DNA from: Drosophila miranda
Lineage: Eukaryota; Arthropoda; Insecta; Diptera; Drosophilidae
Direction of reading: 5' to 3'
Assembly: GCF_003369915.1 (NCBI RefSeq)
Contig: NC_046674.1
Location: 26,291,657-26,355,656, forward strand
Length of the DNA stretch: 64,000 nt
The position numbers and the translations under genes were made by a program. Each line of letters begins with the position of its first letter. The first letter of the stretch is position 1. This document shows, one piece after another, positions 53,540 to 63,767 of this stretch. The notes under the pieces were generated by a model that was not told where the DNA came from, ran no database searches, and saw nothing but the letters and a program-made list of their open reading frames with translations.

Positions 53540-53852
53540 GTCTTAGATATTGCATCAAAAATTTAATTTATTTACCAATAGACGTCCAATAAAGGCGCAA
53601 TTCCGCAGGTGAAGCAACTCCGGTAGGTTACGGTGCGCCAAAGTCGAAAAGTCCTATCGCCACGATGATGTGAAATCGTTAACAAGACCCATGGCCTGAT
53701 AACGAGCACCAGATGCGTATCAATTTGGCAGGCGTCAGCAGATCATCGGCGGCTGAGCGTTCTTCTCCCGAGCGACTCAACGAACCTTGCGAACATGGGA
53801 TGCCTTAGTTTTCCAAACTGAAGACCTTGATGGAGATGCGCTTGTTGCGTGT
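53540..53852. other. Unassigned segment before unit 2
   Basis: About 310 bp of unidentified sequence directly before the duplicated tomosyn segment. The unit 1/unit 2 junction is at 53852/53853 (ttgcgtgt|aagagctttg). Confidence 0.4.
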
Positions 53853-53963
53853 AAGAGCTTTGTAAGTTTCCACAAGAGTAGAGTGGCTAAGAGATTCCCT
53901 TCAAAACATTGGACTCCGTTCATTAAAACAATCGCTTCGGTCGCATCGTATTTTTGTTTTCAG

Positions 53964-54220
53964 TTGGCGAGCAGAGCGGGAAAGCAAATCGTTCGGTTGC
54001 ACGGCATATACCCGGTCCCAATTTGGAGCAGCTCGGCACACGTGCTTCCACAGCCGCATCGGAGATTAGTCGGGCGCACCAGCTGGCCATGGAGCGCGGC
54101 GAGAAGCTCAATCTTTTGGAGGAGCGCGCCGAGCGTATGGCCAATACAGCTCAAGATTTCACCGGTACAGCCCATCAATTAATGCTTAAATATAAAGACA
54201 AAAAGTGGTATCAGCTGTAA
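53964..54220 (+). pseudogene. Duplicate of tomosyn R-SNARE exon
   Basis: A copy of 46509-46765 at offset 7455, with its 5' splice acceptor (gttttcag), the preceding intron and 9 nt of the upstream exon (aagagcttt plus gtaag donor). I see only two differences in the exon, both synonymous (GCG/GCC and TTG/CTG). Because the intron is included, this is a DNA-level duplication, not a retrocopy. It could be used as an alternative last exon with the same protein end and another 3' UTR, or be inert. It has no ATG or promoter of its own. Confidence 0.85.
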
Positions 54221-54635
54221 AATATCTATTTTAGGAGCCAATTCTACCACAGTTATTGTAATATTGCTTTTATAACACTTTCTACTACATAACGAGTAAA
54301 GTAAACTTATTTAATTTCTGTTTTCAAGTCGTCACGTTATTTACAAAAACAAAAACAACCAAAAAAAAAAACAAAACCAACAAAAAAAAGCTGTTTTTAA
54401 TAAAAATATATAGACCAAAAAAAAAAGAAGAATCTTCTTAATGCTGTGGTTTTCCCTTTCGCACAATGTGTCCTCTTCCAAATAAAACTGGGCTTGGAAC
54501 ATGCGCTTTGCTGGCCAAAGGTTGCTGGACAGTTTAGAGGAGGCAGCAGCAGGTCTCTTTGACGTGCAAATATTTTAAATCTTCCGCATCTTTCGGACAT
54601 TGATTTTTTCACTATTCAAATTATCGATAGTGGAA

Positions 54636-54916
54636 AAAAACGAGGGGGAACGTTGTGAGTTGCTGCTGCGATCGCAACTCTAAATTAATACTCGATACAT
54701 AGTCAGTATGACTAAATTGAGCGACAAAGAGTGCGTGCAGAAAACGTTTCTGAACATGTCTTCGGGCGCTGCGTAGCCACTGCAAATTTATTCCTTCCCA
54801 GATTCGACAATCTGGTAGATATGGTCATTCTTTATGATTGTGGGTTTTCTCTCGTATCTTCAATATTGTGGATGCCACAGATTTTCGTCCTTTGCGGAGT
54901 CCTTTGTTTGATCTCT
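54636..54916 (-). mobile_element. Inverted DINE/SGM-like fragment, duplicate
   Basis: A copy of 47180-47460 at offset about 7456, nearly identical, with the same hairpin. It was carried along in the tandem duplication. Confidence 0.75.
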
Positions 54917-54995
54917 GGATGTAGTAGCTGAAAGAGAGTCTCGTTGTTCAAGAATAAAGCCTGAATTAAGCGGTACAAAGAAATAGAGCTGTTTT

Positions 54996-56124
54996 TATAC
55001 CCGATACTCAAAATGAGTATTGGGGTATATTAGATTTGTGGTAAAAGTTGATGTGTGTAACGTCCAGAAGGAATCGTTTCCGACCCCATAAAGTATATAT
55101 ATTCTTGATCAGCATCAATAGCCGAGTCGATTGAGCCATGTCTGTCTGTCCGTCCGTCCGTCTGTCCGTCTGTCCGTCCGTCCGTCTGTCCGTCCCCTTC
55201 AGCGCCTAGTGCTCAAAGACTATAAGAGCTAGAGCAACGATGTTTTGGATCCAGACTTCTGTGATATGTCACTGCTACAAAAATATTTCAAAACTTCGCC
55301 CCGCCCACTTCCGCCCCCACAAAGGACGAAAATCTGTGGCATCCACATTTTTTAAGATACGATAAAACCAAAAACGCAGAATCGTAGAGGATGACTATAT
55401 GTTCTAGAGTGTAAAATCTCAACCAGATCGTATAATTATTATAGCCAGAATCAAGAAAACAATTTCATTCTTTCTCGCTCTGTCTCTCTCTAACACACAG
55501 GTTTCATGGTCTGTTTTGCCAATTGCAAAATATGAGCTCAAGGATCTCAGAACCTATAAGAGCCAGAGCAACCAAATTTGGTATCCACACTCCTGTGATA
55601 TCGGACCTTGACCGTTTCGTGTCCAAATTTCGCCACACCCCCTTCCGCCCCCGCAAAGGACGAAAATCTGGGGCATCCACAAATCTCAGAGACTATTAAG
55701 GCTAGAGTAACCAAATTTGGTATCGGCACTTCTGTTAGATCTCACTATAAAACGTATATCTCAGAATTTCGCCCCACCCCCTTCCGCCCCCACAAAGGAC
55801 GAAAATCTGTTGCATCCACAATATTGCACATTCGAGAAAACTAAAAACGCAAAATCATAGATAATGACCATATCTATCAGATTGCTGAATCTGGATCAGA
55901 TCGGATCATTTTTGTAGCCAAAAGCACGAAATCAATTTGCAGTGGCTACGCAGCGCCCGACGTCATGCTCAGACTGATTTCTGTCTCTCTCGCACGCACT
56001 CTTTGTCGTGTCGCTTAATATTAGCGGCGTCTGCCGGAGGAGAGCCATACAGACTAAGTATCGGGTATAAATGTAGAGTTGCGGTCTCCGCGGCAACTCA
56101 CAACGCTTCCCCTCGTTTTATCTT
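54996..56124 (+). mobile_element. DINE/SGM-like Helitron-type element, near complete
   Basis: 1.13 kb. Subterminal inverted repeats TATACCCGATACT (54996-55008) and AGTATCGGGTATA (56057-56069) match perfectly. There is a GTCY microsatellite core (tgtctgtctgtccgtccgtc, 55139-55195), tandemly related blocks (ggacgaaaatctg three times), and a 3' hairpin gagttgc...gcaactc (56076-56099) followed by a short tail. It is non-coding. It was inserted after the duplicated tomosyn flank at the point where unit 1 continues directly (47540). In obscura-group flies such SGM/ISY elements are known to associate with P-homologous clusters. Confidence 0.85.
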
Positions 56125-56207
56125 AAAAGGGTACAGAGTTTAGTAGGTGCTCGGATCTTCCTTCTGGCTCGTCCTTCGGGGTCGTCTTTCGGGGTGGCCG
56201 CACGTGG

Positions 56208-56400
56208 CGGATAGTTGCGGAGGTATAAGTTTGCTCCGAGGAGAAGTTCGGATGCGGGGGTTTAAGTGCTCTCCGAGAGGCGGGAGGATTGGTTGCGGCG
56301 GTTTAAGTGCGCTCCGAAGAGATGATTTGTCGCGGAGGTTTAAGTGCGCTCCGAGGAGAAGGTGCGTTGCGGAGGTTTAAGTGCGCTCCGAGGAGAAGGT
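56208..56400 (+). repeat. Minisatellite of unit 2
   Basis: Five to six degenerate ~32-bp repeats (g-cggaggtttaagtgcgctc followed by cgaggagaagg). It lies between the DINE-like element and the short ORF. Identical in layout to 62713-62897; unit 1 has lost several repeats. Confidence 0.85.
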
Positions 56401-56551
56401 ATGAATATTACTAGCTAGTTAGGATCGTCAGCACTGAACATATACTTTTATACGATTGATGAGTCAATTTTCTACAAGGCTGGCTAATTTAAAGGTGCTC
56501 CCTTTGGATTGATTGTATCTCAAATAAGGTTTAAACTAAAAAGGTCAAATC

Positions 56552-56821
56552 ATGATTTTTCTAAATAAAAAGGAAATGGAATTGCGCAGCCAGTCCTTCC
56601 ACGCCTTAATTAACTTGCTCAAAGACGCTGGTGTCTATGAGAAAGGAATGGCATATGACGAAGTTAAGGAGCTTGCGCAGGTGATGCAATTGTCCACCAT
56701 GGAACAAATCGAGGAAAACCAGGAGTACCTGCATTTCGAACGTGCCCGCTGTGCGAGCATAGTCTTATTCCTCGCTGGAGCTGCACCAATCGACCATGCT
56801 GCCTTCTGTGCTGATGGCTGA
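56552..56821 (+). CDS. Unidentified 89-residue ORF, unit 2
   Basis: It begins MIFLNKKEMELRSQSFHALI, continues LLKDAGVYEKGMAYDEVKEL and ends ARCASIVLFLAGAAPIDHAA, with an amphipathic helical pattern and 'E/Q-rich' LSTMEQIEENQEYLHFER. I do not recognise it. It has an ATG preceded by an A-rich context and a stop at 56819. A second frame (56796-57053) overlaps its end and continues to the P fragment, so the two might once have been one frame. It is conserved with few changes in unit 3 (frame broken by a 4-bp insertion at 63156) and unit 1 (5' deleted). It may be a chimeric 5' coding part for the P-derived sequence or a captured host exon. Confidence 0.4.
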   Translation: MIFLNKKEMELRSQSFHALINLLKDAGVYEKGMAYDEVKELAQVMQLSTMEQIEENQEYLHFERARCASIVLFLAGAAPIDHAAFCADG

Positions 56822-57032
56822 GCCCATGGCTGGTGATGTGGCTATTGATGTCTCACAGCGCGATTGCGATAGTCCTCCTGAAGGGCCTGTTCATATGACT
56901 GTTCGTGCAATAGTACATCACCCCCTCGACAGGAGCCCTTCGGCCGAGCGTCAGAGCTTACCCAAGCGCAGAGCTGACGGGAACAGCCACGCCATCGGTT
57001 CGGAGGAAAAGCGTACTAATAGCGTAAAAAAG

Positions 57033-57302
57033 CGCACTAATAAAACCGTCTGAAGAATTTAAAAATAAAATCAAAGAATTAGAATTAATATTTATACATA
57101 ATGTAAAAGAACATATCAATTTAACCACAAATGTCAAGGCAAAATTATTAATGGCTGCACAAAATGTAAATATTAACATAGACGTAAAATCATTTTATTT
57201 TAAAATTATAATTTATTTTAGAATTAAGAAGCTTAACAAAAAAATATCCGTGCAAAATCAGAAGCAATGTTTGCTTGCAAATGCAAAATTATTAAAACTA
57301 AC
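57033..57302 (+). mobile_element. P-transposase C-terminal fragment, unit 2
   Basis: The same region as 48223-48492, coding for ALIKPSEEFKNKIKELEL ... KSFYFKIIIYFRIKKLNKKI ... LLKLTL, the P transposase exon 3 end. It is joined 5' to non-P sequence. The LINE interrupts directly 3'. Confidence 0.8.
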
Positions 57303-58404
57303 TTTAGTAAAGCATTCGACTCTGCAAACCAGCGCATAAACTTGACCTTTTAGGGTTTCCGCCCAACCTGCTGAGATGGATTTCTAGCTATCTTTGTTCC
57401 AGGTCGCAAAGAGTCCTCTTCAAAAACTCCCTCTCTTTACCAGTAAAGGTTTCTTCGGGAGTACCACAGGGCAGCCATCTAGGCCCCTTACTCTTCACAC
57501 TCTTTATTAATGGTATTACTTGCCTTCGGTATTAACACACTATCGAGTACTTATGTACTTAAGGACATTTCATTTCATTCTCGCTTGCGATCCGATCTCA
57601 ATAACTTTCAGTCATGGTGTTGTGAAAACTTGTTACACCTTAATGGCTCGAAATGCAAAGTTATGACATTTCATCGTTCTAGCCCCTTGTTGGATCCCTA
57701 TACCCTATTTGGTGGTTCTCTTGAGAGAATTACCCTGGTGGATGATCTGGGTGTTATGTTAGACCCCCCCAAGTTAAAGTTTTCCGAACACATTTCTACC
57801 ATGGTAAATAAGGCCATGGGCGTGCTTGGGTTTATAAAGAGGTGGTCAAAGGAATTTGACAACCCCTATATAACAATGACTCTCTATACGTCGCTTGTTC
57901 GTCCGATCTTAGAATACCGCTCCTGTGTATGGTGCCCTCAGTACAAAGTACACCAGGACCGTATAGAATCAGTAGAGAAAAACTTTTTGCTCTGCGGGGC
58001 CTTAACTGGGATGAAGGTGTGAGACTCCCATCTTACTCTAGTAGACTGCTATTATTAAACCTCCCATCCTTAGTTAACCGTAGAAAAAATGCTTGGTGTG
58101 ATTTTTATGCACAACTTGATCAGGGGTGTCATAGACAGCCCTGATCTGCTAAGCCGCATAATCTTTACGATTCCTATTAGACTTACTGGAAATTTTATAC
58201 CGTTTTTCCTTCCACTTTTTAGATCGAATTATTCCTTGCATGAACCGTTTAGGGTCTTATGCTCGAATTATAATTCCCTCTACCATATCATATCCACCAC
58301 TAATTCTCTTCCTCTTATTAAATTACTAATCCTTACACACCTTTCTAGTAATAAGTAATTAGTAATTGTGGTGGTATTTTTATTTCACCTCTTTGATTTC
58401 TAAA
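57303..58404 (+). mobile_element. 5'-truncated non-LTR retrotransposon in P 3' UTR (unit 2)
   Basis: It starts inside the RT domain (FSKAFDSANQR). It includes VSSGVPQGSHLGPLLFTLFI and a frame (57510-58022) with SDLNNFQSWCCENLLHLNGS, then a C-terminal NKAMGVLGFIKRWSKEFDNP and TSLVRPILEYRSCVWCPQY. The catalytic YADD region is lost around 57515-57545. A frameshift precedes RGLNWDEGVRLPSYSSRLLL. Target-primed 5' truncation is typical of LINEs. Clade not determined (jockey/CR1-like). It is dead. Confidence 0.85.
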
Positions 58405-58572
58405 AGGAAATTTTAAACCCCACGGGCCTGTTAAGGATTAATCAACATCAACATATGCCGTCTCATTCACACTCACTATACTATGTGCCTTTCACTCGCA
58501 CTTATTGCTAACATACGTTAAGGGACTGACTTTTACCAACGAGACCACCTTAAATCATCATGTAGCATCATG
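58405..58572 (+). mobile_element. P element 3' terminal segment, unit 2
   Basis: A copy of 49195-49362. The inner terminal repeat reads caacgagaccacctt, one change from unit 1. Confidence 0.8.
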
Positions 58573-58664
58573 GCTACGTCAATGTTGCTGGTTAACTGGT
58601 TTCAGCTCTCCTTTTTCCGACTCCGGACAGCCCTTCGACATTGCCATAGCATAGCCATTGAAAT

Positions 58665-59829
58665 AGCCAGCGCATGATGCAATTATACAAGGTGGTCTCG
58701 TTGGGAGCCGAAGTTCGTTCGTGTTGTCCCTTATCGTTAGTGCGTGTTTGCTTGTTGATGTAGAAGGTTGTTCGCGGACGAATTTTTGTATAAAGTCTTA
58801 ACCCTTACGTGCCACCAACAAAAAATGACATACTGCACTTTTTGCCGAAATCATGTTCCGGGAGTAAAATTTATTCATGCTCCGAAATGTGCAGTGAAGC
58901 GGAAGTTGTGGGAGCAAAGCCTCGGGTGCAGCCTTGGCGCTCATTCTAAAATTTGCGATACTCATTTCAAAGCTTCCCAGTGGAAGTCTGCACCTAACAA
59001 AGGGCAGACTTATAAAAGGAGGAGATTGATTGATAACGCCGCTCCGGATAGAGAGGACGAAAGTTTAAAAGATGGTTTCGTCAATTCGAACACGCAAACA
59101 GAGTAAGTTTACCGTGTGAAAATATATAAATAAATGTAAATAATAATGCAAATGCTCTGTAGGGACGAAATGATAAATCATGCAATGTTCAAGGAAAACG
59201 AGTGCCTGAGACAAAAGATTCGTGCTATGGAGGTGGAAATGCATCGCGTAAGCCAGCAGCTTAAGGACTCGCGCCAATTAGAAAAGTCTCTTGGGGAAAA
59301 TTTTTACGGATAATCAAATCAAAATATTAAAGAGTGGTGGAAAACGACAAAAATTTAATTCGGAGGACATATCTGCGGCAATTTGCCTTCATACCGCAGG
59401 CGCTGGAGCGTACAACCATCTTTATAAAAAAGGATTTCCTTTGCCTAGTCGTGCTACGTTATACAGATGGTTATCTGAAGTAGAAATAAAGACTGGCACC
59501 CTGGATGTGGTCATTGACCTTATGGAAAATGAGGAAATGGTTGAGGCCGACAATCTTAACAAATAAATATCCATGGAAAGGCAGAAGCAACGTTTGCTTG
59601 CAAATTCAAAACTATTAAATATAAAACCATAAAAAAAACTTCAACACTGTATTATAATAGGAAATTTTAAATCCCACGGGCCTGTTAAGGGTTAATCAAC
59701 ATCAACATATGCCGTCTCACTCACAATCACTATACTATGTGCTTTTCACTCGCACTTATTGCTAGCATACGTTACGGGACTGACTTTTACCGACGAGACC
59801 ACCTTGTATATTTGCATCATGAGCCAGCG
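58665..59829 (+). mobile_element. Internally deleted KP-like P element, copy 2 (with TSD)
   Basis: The element spans 58673-59821 (1149 bp). It has the same terminal repeats and the same AGCCAGCG target duplication (58665-58672 and 59822-59829) as copy 1. It therefore descends from the same insertion and was duplicated with the unit. It retains the 73 bp missing from exon 0 of copy 1. Internal structure: exon 0 58825-59102, intron 59103-59162, exon 1 59163 to about 59566. Confidence 0.9.
58825..59566 (+). pseudogene. P KP-like repressor ORF, THAP intact, exon 1 frameshifted (copy 2)
   Basis: Exon 0 has the full THAP finger (CTFC near the start, a CAVKRKLWEQSLGCSLG segment, then CDTHF). Exon 1 gains one G in the run at 59293-59296, shifting frame after RQLEKSLG. 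Combined exon lengths without that G are 681 nt (226 residues), close to the 207 residues of the classic KP repressor. The leucine-zipper-like helix after THAP is present before the shift. Confidence 0.8.
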
Positions 59830-59996
59830 GAGGTGGTGTGGCAACAGCGGCCCCAGTGGCGGGGAACAAGGACTGTATACCCGCCTCCTGGTGCTGTGAC
59901 GGCGGAAATGACTGCCCGGCGGATCAGTTCATCTGCCAGTCCGGCGAGTGCCGCGACAAGGTTCTGGTTTCCGATGGTACCACCAACTGTGACTAA
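59830..59996 (+). pseudogene. LDL-receptor class A-like gene fragment, unit 2
   Basis: A copy of 50546-50712 with the same Cys arrangement and the same stop. I see no differences within the fragment. Downstream, about 36 bp (present at 50867-50913 in unit 1) are deleted. Confidence 0.55.
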
Positions 59997-61265
59997 TGTC
60001 CACGATGAGACCGGCTGCTGCCAGCGGAAAGAAACGATATGTGCCCAAATTCTTAAGCTAACAATACCTACTCCCTCTTCCCACAGCGTTGCATATCAGC
60101 CTTCCTGCTCTGGGAGAACTGTGCCGACATTTTCTTGTAGCGGCGCATGACAATTTATGAAAACTCTGCTTGAAAACAGCCTGTCCCTCGGACTAGTCCG
60201 CGGCGGATCAACGTCGATGCAAGCCGGACAACCGATTACCGAAAAAACGGGACTCGTACAATCTAATACTGAAACAGCACAGAGCTGGTGAAGGAAATCA
60301 GAAAAAAATCATGTTTGTGGACATGTCCGCTTTCCCGGTAGCGCAGCAGTGGAAACGTAAGTGAAAACGAGACGGCAACATGTGGCAGTCTGTTTTTGCC
60401 ATGCTTTGACCTCTAATTCTTAAATTTGTTTGTCATTTGCTGCTTCATCAGTGCTGCCGACTTTTTATCAAAAATAAAGCTATTTCTAATTTGAAGAAAA
60501 GAAAAAAATGCTGAAAATTATAAAAAAAATTGTGAAAAAAGCGTAATTAATGGTATTAACAATTTTGTATTAAAGTGATATTTAAAATGTATTTTATATA
60601 ATTTTCATTAACTCATCCAGCTCTGTGGGGCTAGCTTCTGATTCGCATTCGTACGGCATGGTCGTACCAATCATGCATATTCGTTAGTTTTGTTTTGATA
60701 GATATTGCAATATTTATCTTTTTCGTTCCCTCCTTTGTACTCATTTCGATAGCATTTGCAGAGCAACAGCTGACAGCTTAAGAAATCAGCTGTCTTCACT
60801 AGAATCTTTATAGAAATAAGCATCCAAAACCTAGTGCTGTCGCTGATATTTTCTCTCTTTATTAAATTAATATCGCTATATTTGCATTCAATTTCTGAAT
60901 ATTTTCAACTTAAAGGTAATCCAAAATTTAGCTAATTCCATTTTTCTTAACGAACAATATTTTGTTGACGGAAAAAGGTCAACCTATTTTAGAATTTCTA
61001 AATTATCTGGTAAACTGGCAAATATCGTTAAAAAATAATAACATTTTCTTATCTTACGTTTTATGTAAGCGGTGGCAACATCAAAAACGCTGATCTGACG
61101 GGAAAAAAGCTTAATCGGCAGCACTGAATCTAGCTAATGGCAACTCTCGAAATCTGTCAACACTGGTGTACGACCGCAGCGAAATACTATAAATACAGCT
61201 CAGCCCTGCCTTCATTTATTTTTTCTGACCTTCGTGGCAGCATCAAATTTTCATATATTTAAGTT

Positions 61266-61517
61266 TTATAAGTTACTCAGCTGGTTGTAGTTGATCTTTT
61301 CTTGGCATCCGGGTTGCGGATGGTTGTTGGCTGATTTGGTGCTTGGTGCGGGGGTTGTTCGCAACATAGATTTCACCACGCCGCTCGGTGCGGCAATACT
61401 GCAACTTCTCCATGGGGAAGAGCTGTTAATTCCAAAAATTTCGAAGCAATGATCAGCCTGTCGAAATTGGCTCCTCCGCACCAAATTGTCCAACGCTTTC
61501 TCGCTGGTTATGTGCAT
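61266..61517 (-). other. Small minus-strand ORF, unit 2 copy
   Basis: A counterpart of 52034-52285 with Cys/Ser, Arg/Trp and Ser/Pro substitutions and a shifted C-terminus caused by a small deletion. No domain is recognised. Confidence 0.25.
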
Positions 61518-61850
61518 GTCATATCGCCCAGTATTATGACGCCCACGGTCGTTACGATGCTTTTAAAAGCGCACTATAAAACTATAAGAATGTCGCTTTT
61601 TTTCTGGAGGACTTCTGTCGTTTGAAAGCGTCATATCTCCGGCGATTTTAAGCAAATTATGCCGATACACAAACAAAAATACAAAAAAAAAAACATTTTC
61701 TTAATTGAGAAAATATAGCTACTGCATGATTTATGAATAGCGTTTTTATTGGGAAGTTAATTTCATTAAGCAAAAATTATGAAAGTATTCCGTGCTGTAT
61801 TTAAAATTATATAAAAGTATTATTTAATATGTAAATATGTAGATAATTTA

Positions 61851-62201
61851 TTGTTATTGAACATGTGTATAGAATATAATGTTATAGATAATTTTTTCGG
61901 TGCAATAGGCAAAGCGTGTGAGGCGTTAAAAGGCATGCATCCCAGTTGCTTTCAATTTACTCAAGCATACAAGAAAAATGACAAGCAATCGATTTGTTTT
62001 GAGAATACGCTAAAAAAGCAATACGAAATCTTACTTTTACCAAAAAGCAAAATTGTCGAAGGATTTAACCTTCTAAAATGCGAAGCAATAACCTTAAACG
62101 AGAAGCTCTTTTCTACATTTTTAAAATATTTTAATAGACAGTGGATTAAAAAGGTGTATTTTATTTATTGTTTAATAATTGAGTTGTATTTTACTTATTA
62201 A
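61851..62201 (+). other. Transposase-like ORF fragment, unit 2
   Basis: A copy of 52620-52970 with the identical amino-acid sequence. The continuation found in unit 1 (53190-53539) is absent because the unit ends at 62410. Confidence 0.35.
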
Positions 62202-62410
62202 TGGTTAACCATAATTTTTATATCCGTGTTTGAGCGGTCAACTAGAACCACGGCTCAGTAGAAGCTTATAATTTGAATTTTGGAAATAAAATCCGAGCAA
62301 ATGGGCACTTTTTTAAATTTGTTCAATGTCTTATTGATGCAGAATATGAAAAAGTCGCAAGTTTGCTTTACTAGTTAAGTTAATCATTCAAAATAATATG
62401 TTAGCTAAAT

Positions 62411-62622
62411 TGTAGCCAAAAGCACGAAATCAATTTGCAGTGGCTACGCAGCGCCCGACGTCATGCTCAGACTGATTTCTGTCTCTCTCGCACGCACTCT
62501 TTGTCGTGTCGCTTAATATTAGCGGCGTCTGCCGGAGGAGAGCCATACAGACTAAGTATCGGGTATAAATGTAGAGTTGCGGTCTCCGCGGCAACTCACA
62601 ACGCTTCCCCTCGTTTTATCTT
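62411..62622 (+). mobile_element. 3' part of DINE/SGM-like element, unit 3
   Basis: A copy of 55913-56124, including the 3' subterminal repeat and hairpin. The 5' 0.9 kb is missing. The truncation point is also the unit 2/unit 3 junction. Confidence 0.8.
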
Positions 62623-62712
62623 AAAAGGGTACAGAGTTTAGTAGGTGCTCGGATCTTCCTTCTGGCTCGTCCTTCGGGGTCGTCTTTCGGGGTGGCCGCA
62701 CGTGGCGGATAG

Positions 62713-62897
62713 TTGCGGAGGTATAAGTTTGCTCCGAGGAGAAGTTCGGATGCGGGGGTTTAAGTGCTCTCCGAGAGGCGGGAGGATTGGTTGCGGCGGT
62801 TTAAGTGCGCTCCGAAGAGATGATTTGTCGCGGAGGTTTAAGTGCGCTCCGAGGAGAAGGTGCGTTGCGGAGGTTTAAGTGCGCTCCGAGGAGAAGG
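62713..62897 (+). repeat. Minisatellite of unit 3
   Basis: The same repeats and order as 56208-56400. Confidence 0.85.
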
Positions 62898-63497
62898 TAT
62901 GAATATTACTAGCTAGTTAGGATCGTCAGCACTGAACATATACTTTTATACGATTGATGAGTCAATTTTCTACAAGGCTGGCTAATTTAAAGGTGCTCCC
63001 TTTGGATTGATTGTATCTCAAATAAGGTTTAAACTAAAAAGGTCAAATCATGATTTTTCTAAATAAAAAGGAAATGGAATTGCGCAGCCAGTCCTTCCAC
63101 GCCTTAATTAACTTGCTCAAAGACGCTGGTGTCTATGAGAAAGGAATGGCATATGACATATGAAGTTAAGGAGCTTGCGCAGGTGATGCAATTGTCCACC
63201 ATGGAACAAATCGAGGAAAACCAGGAGTACCTGCATTTCGAACGTGCCCGCTGTGCGAGCATAGTCTTATTCCTCGCTGGAGCTGCACCAATCGACCATG
63301 CTGCCTTCTGTGCTGATGGCTGAGCCCATGGCTGGTGATGTGGCTATTGATGTCTCACAACAGTCGTTCGTGCAATAGTACATCACCCCCTCGACAGGAG
63401 CCCTTCGGCCGAGCGTCAGAGCTTACCCAAGCGCAGAGCTGACGGGAACAGCCACGCCATCGGTTCGGAGGAAAAGCGTACTAATAGCGTAAAAAAG

Positions 63498-63767
63498 CGC
63501 ACTAATAAAACCGTCTGAAGAATTTAAAAATAAAATCAAAGAATTAGAATTAATATTTATACATAATGTAAAAGAACATATCAATTTAACCACAAATGTC
63601 AAGGCAAAATTATTAATGGCTGCACAAAATGTAAATATTAACATAGACGTAAAATCATTTTATTTTAAAATTATAATTTATTTTAGAATTAAGAAGCTTA
63701 ACAAAAAAATATCCGTGCAAAATCAGAAGCAATGTTTGCTTGCAAATGCAAAATTATTAAAACTAAC
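63498..63767 (+). mobile_element. P-transposase C-terminal fragment, unit 3
   Basis: Identical by eye to the unit 2 fragment (57033-57302), followed by the same LINE junction. Confidence 0.8.

Larger units (their letters stand above)
46398..53852 (+). repeat. Tandem unit 1 (7455 bp), anchored in tomosyn
   Basis: The direct-repeat boundary is defined by the match of 46398 onward with 53853 onward (offset 7455 to 7456, up to about 47540/54996). It contains the genuine tomosyn last exon, an inverted DINE fragment, a minisatellite, an ORF fragment, a P 3' fragment with LINE, a KP-like P element, an LDLa-like fragment and unidentified ORFs. Its last ~680 bp (53176-53852) are not present in unit 2. 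Confidence 0.85.
53853..62410 (+). repeat. Tandem unit 2 (8558 bp)
   Basis: It starts with the duplicated last 9 bp of tomosyn exon 21 plus intron 21, the last exon and the 3' flank (53853-54995). A 1.1-kb DINE/SGM-like element follows, then the minisatellite-P-LINE-P-LDLa-ORF block. It ends at 62410, where unit 3 begins inside a second copy of the DINE-like element. The period between identical points of units 2 and 3 is 6498 bp (55913 and 62411). Confidence 0.85.

Noticed and set aside
53964..54220. Duplicate SNARE exon as an independent gene
   Set aside because: No promoter or start codon of its own; the frame only makes sense as a spliced last exon.
55139..55195. Short regularly spaced repeats as a CRISPR-like array
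   Set aside because: This is the GTCY microsatellite core of a DINE-type element in a eukaryotic genome; there are no spacers.
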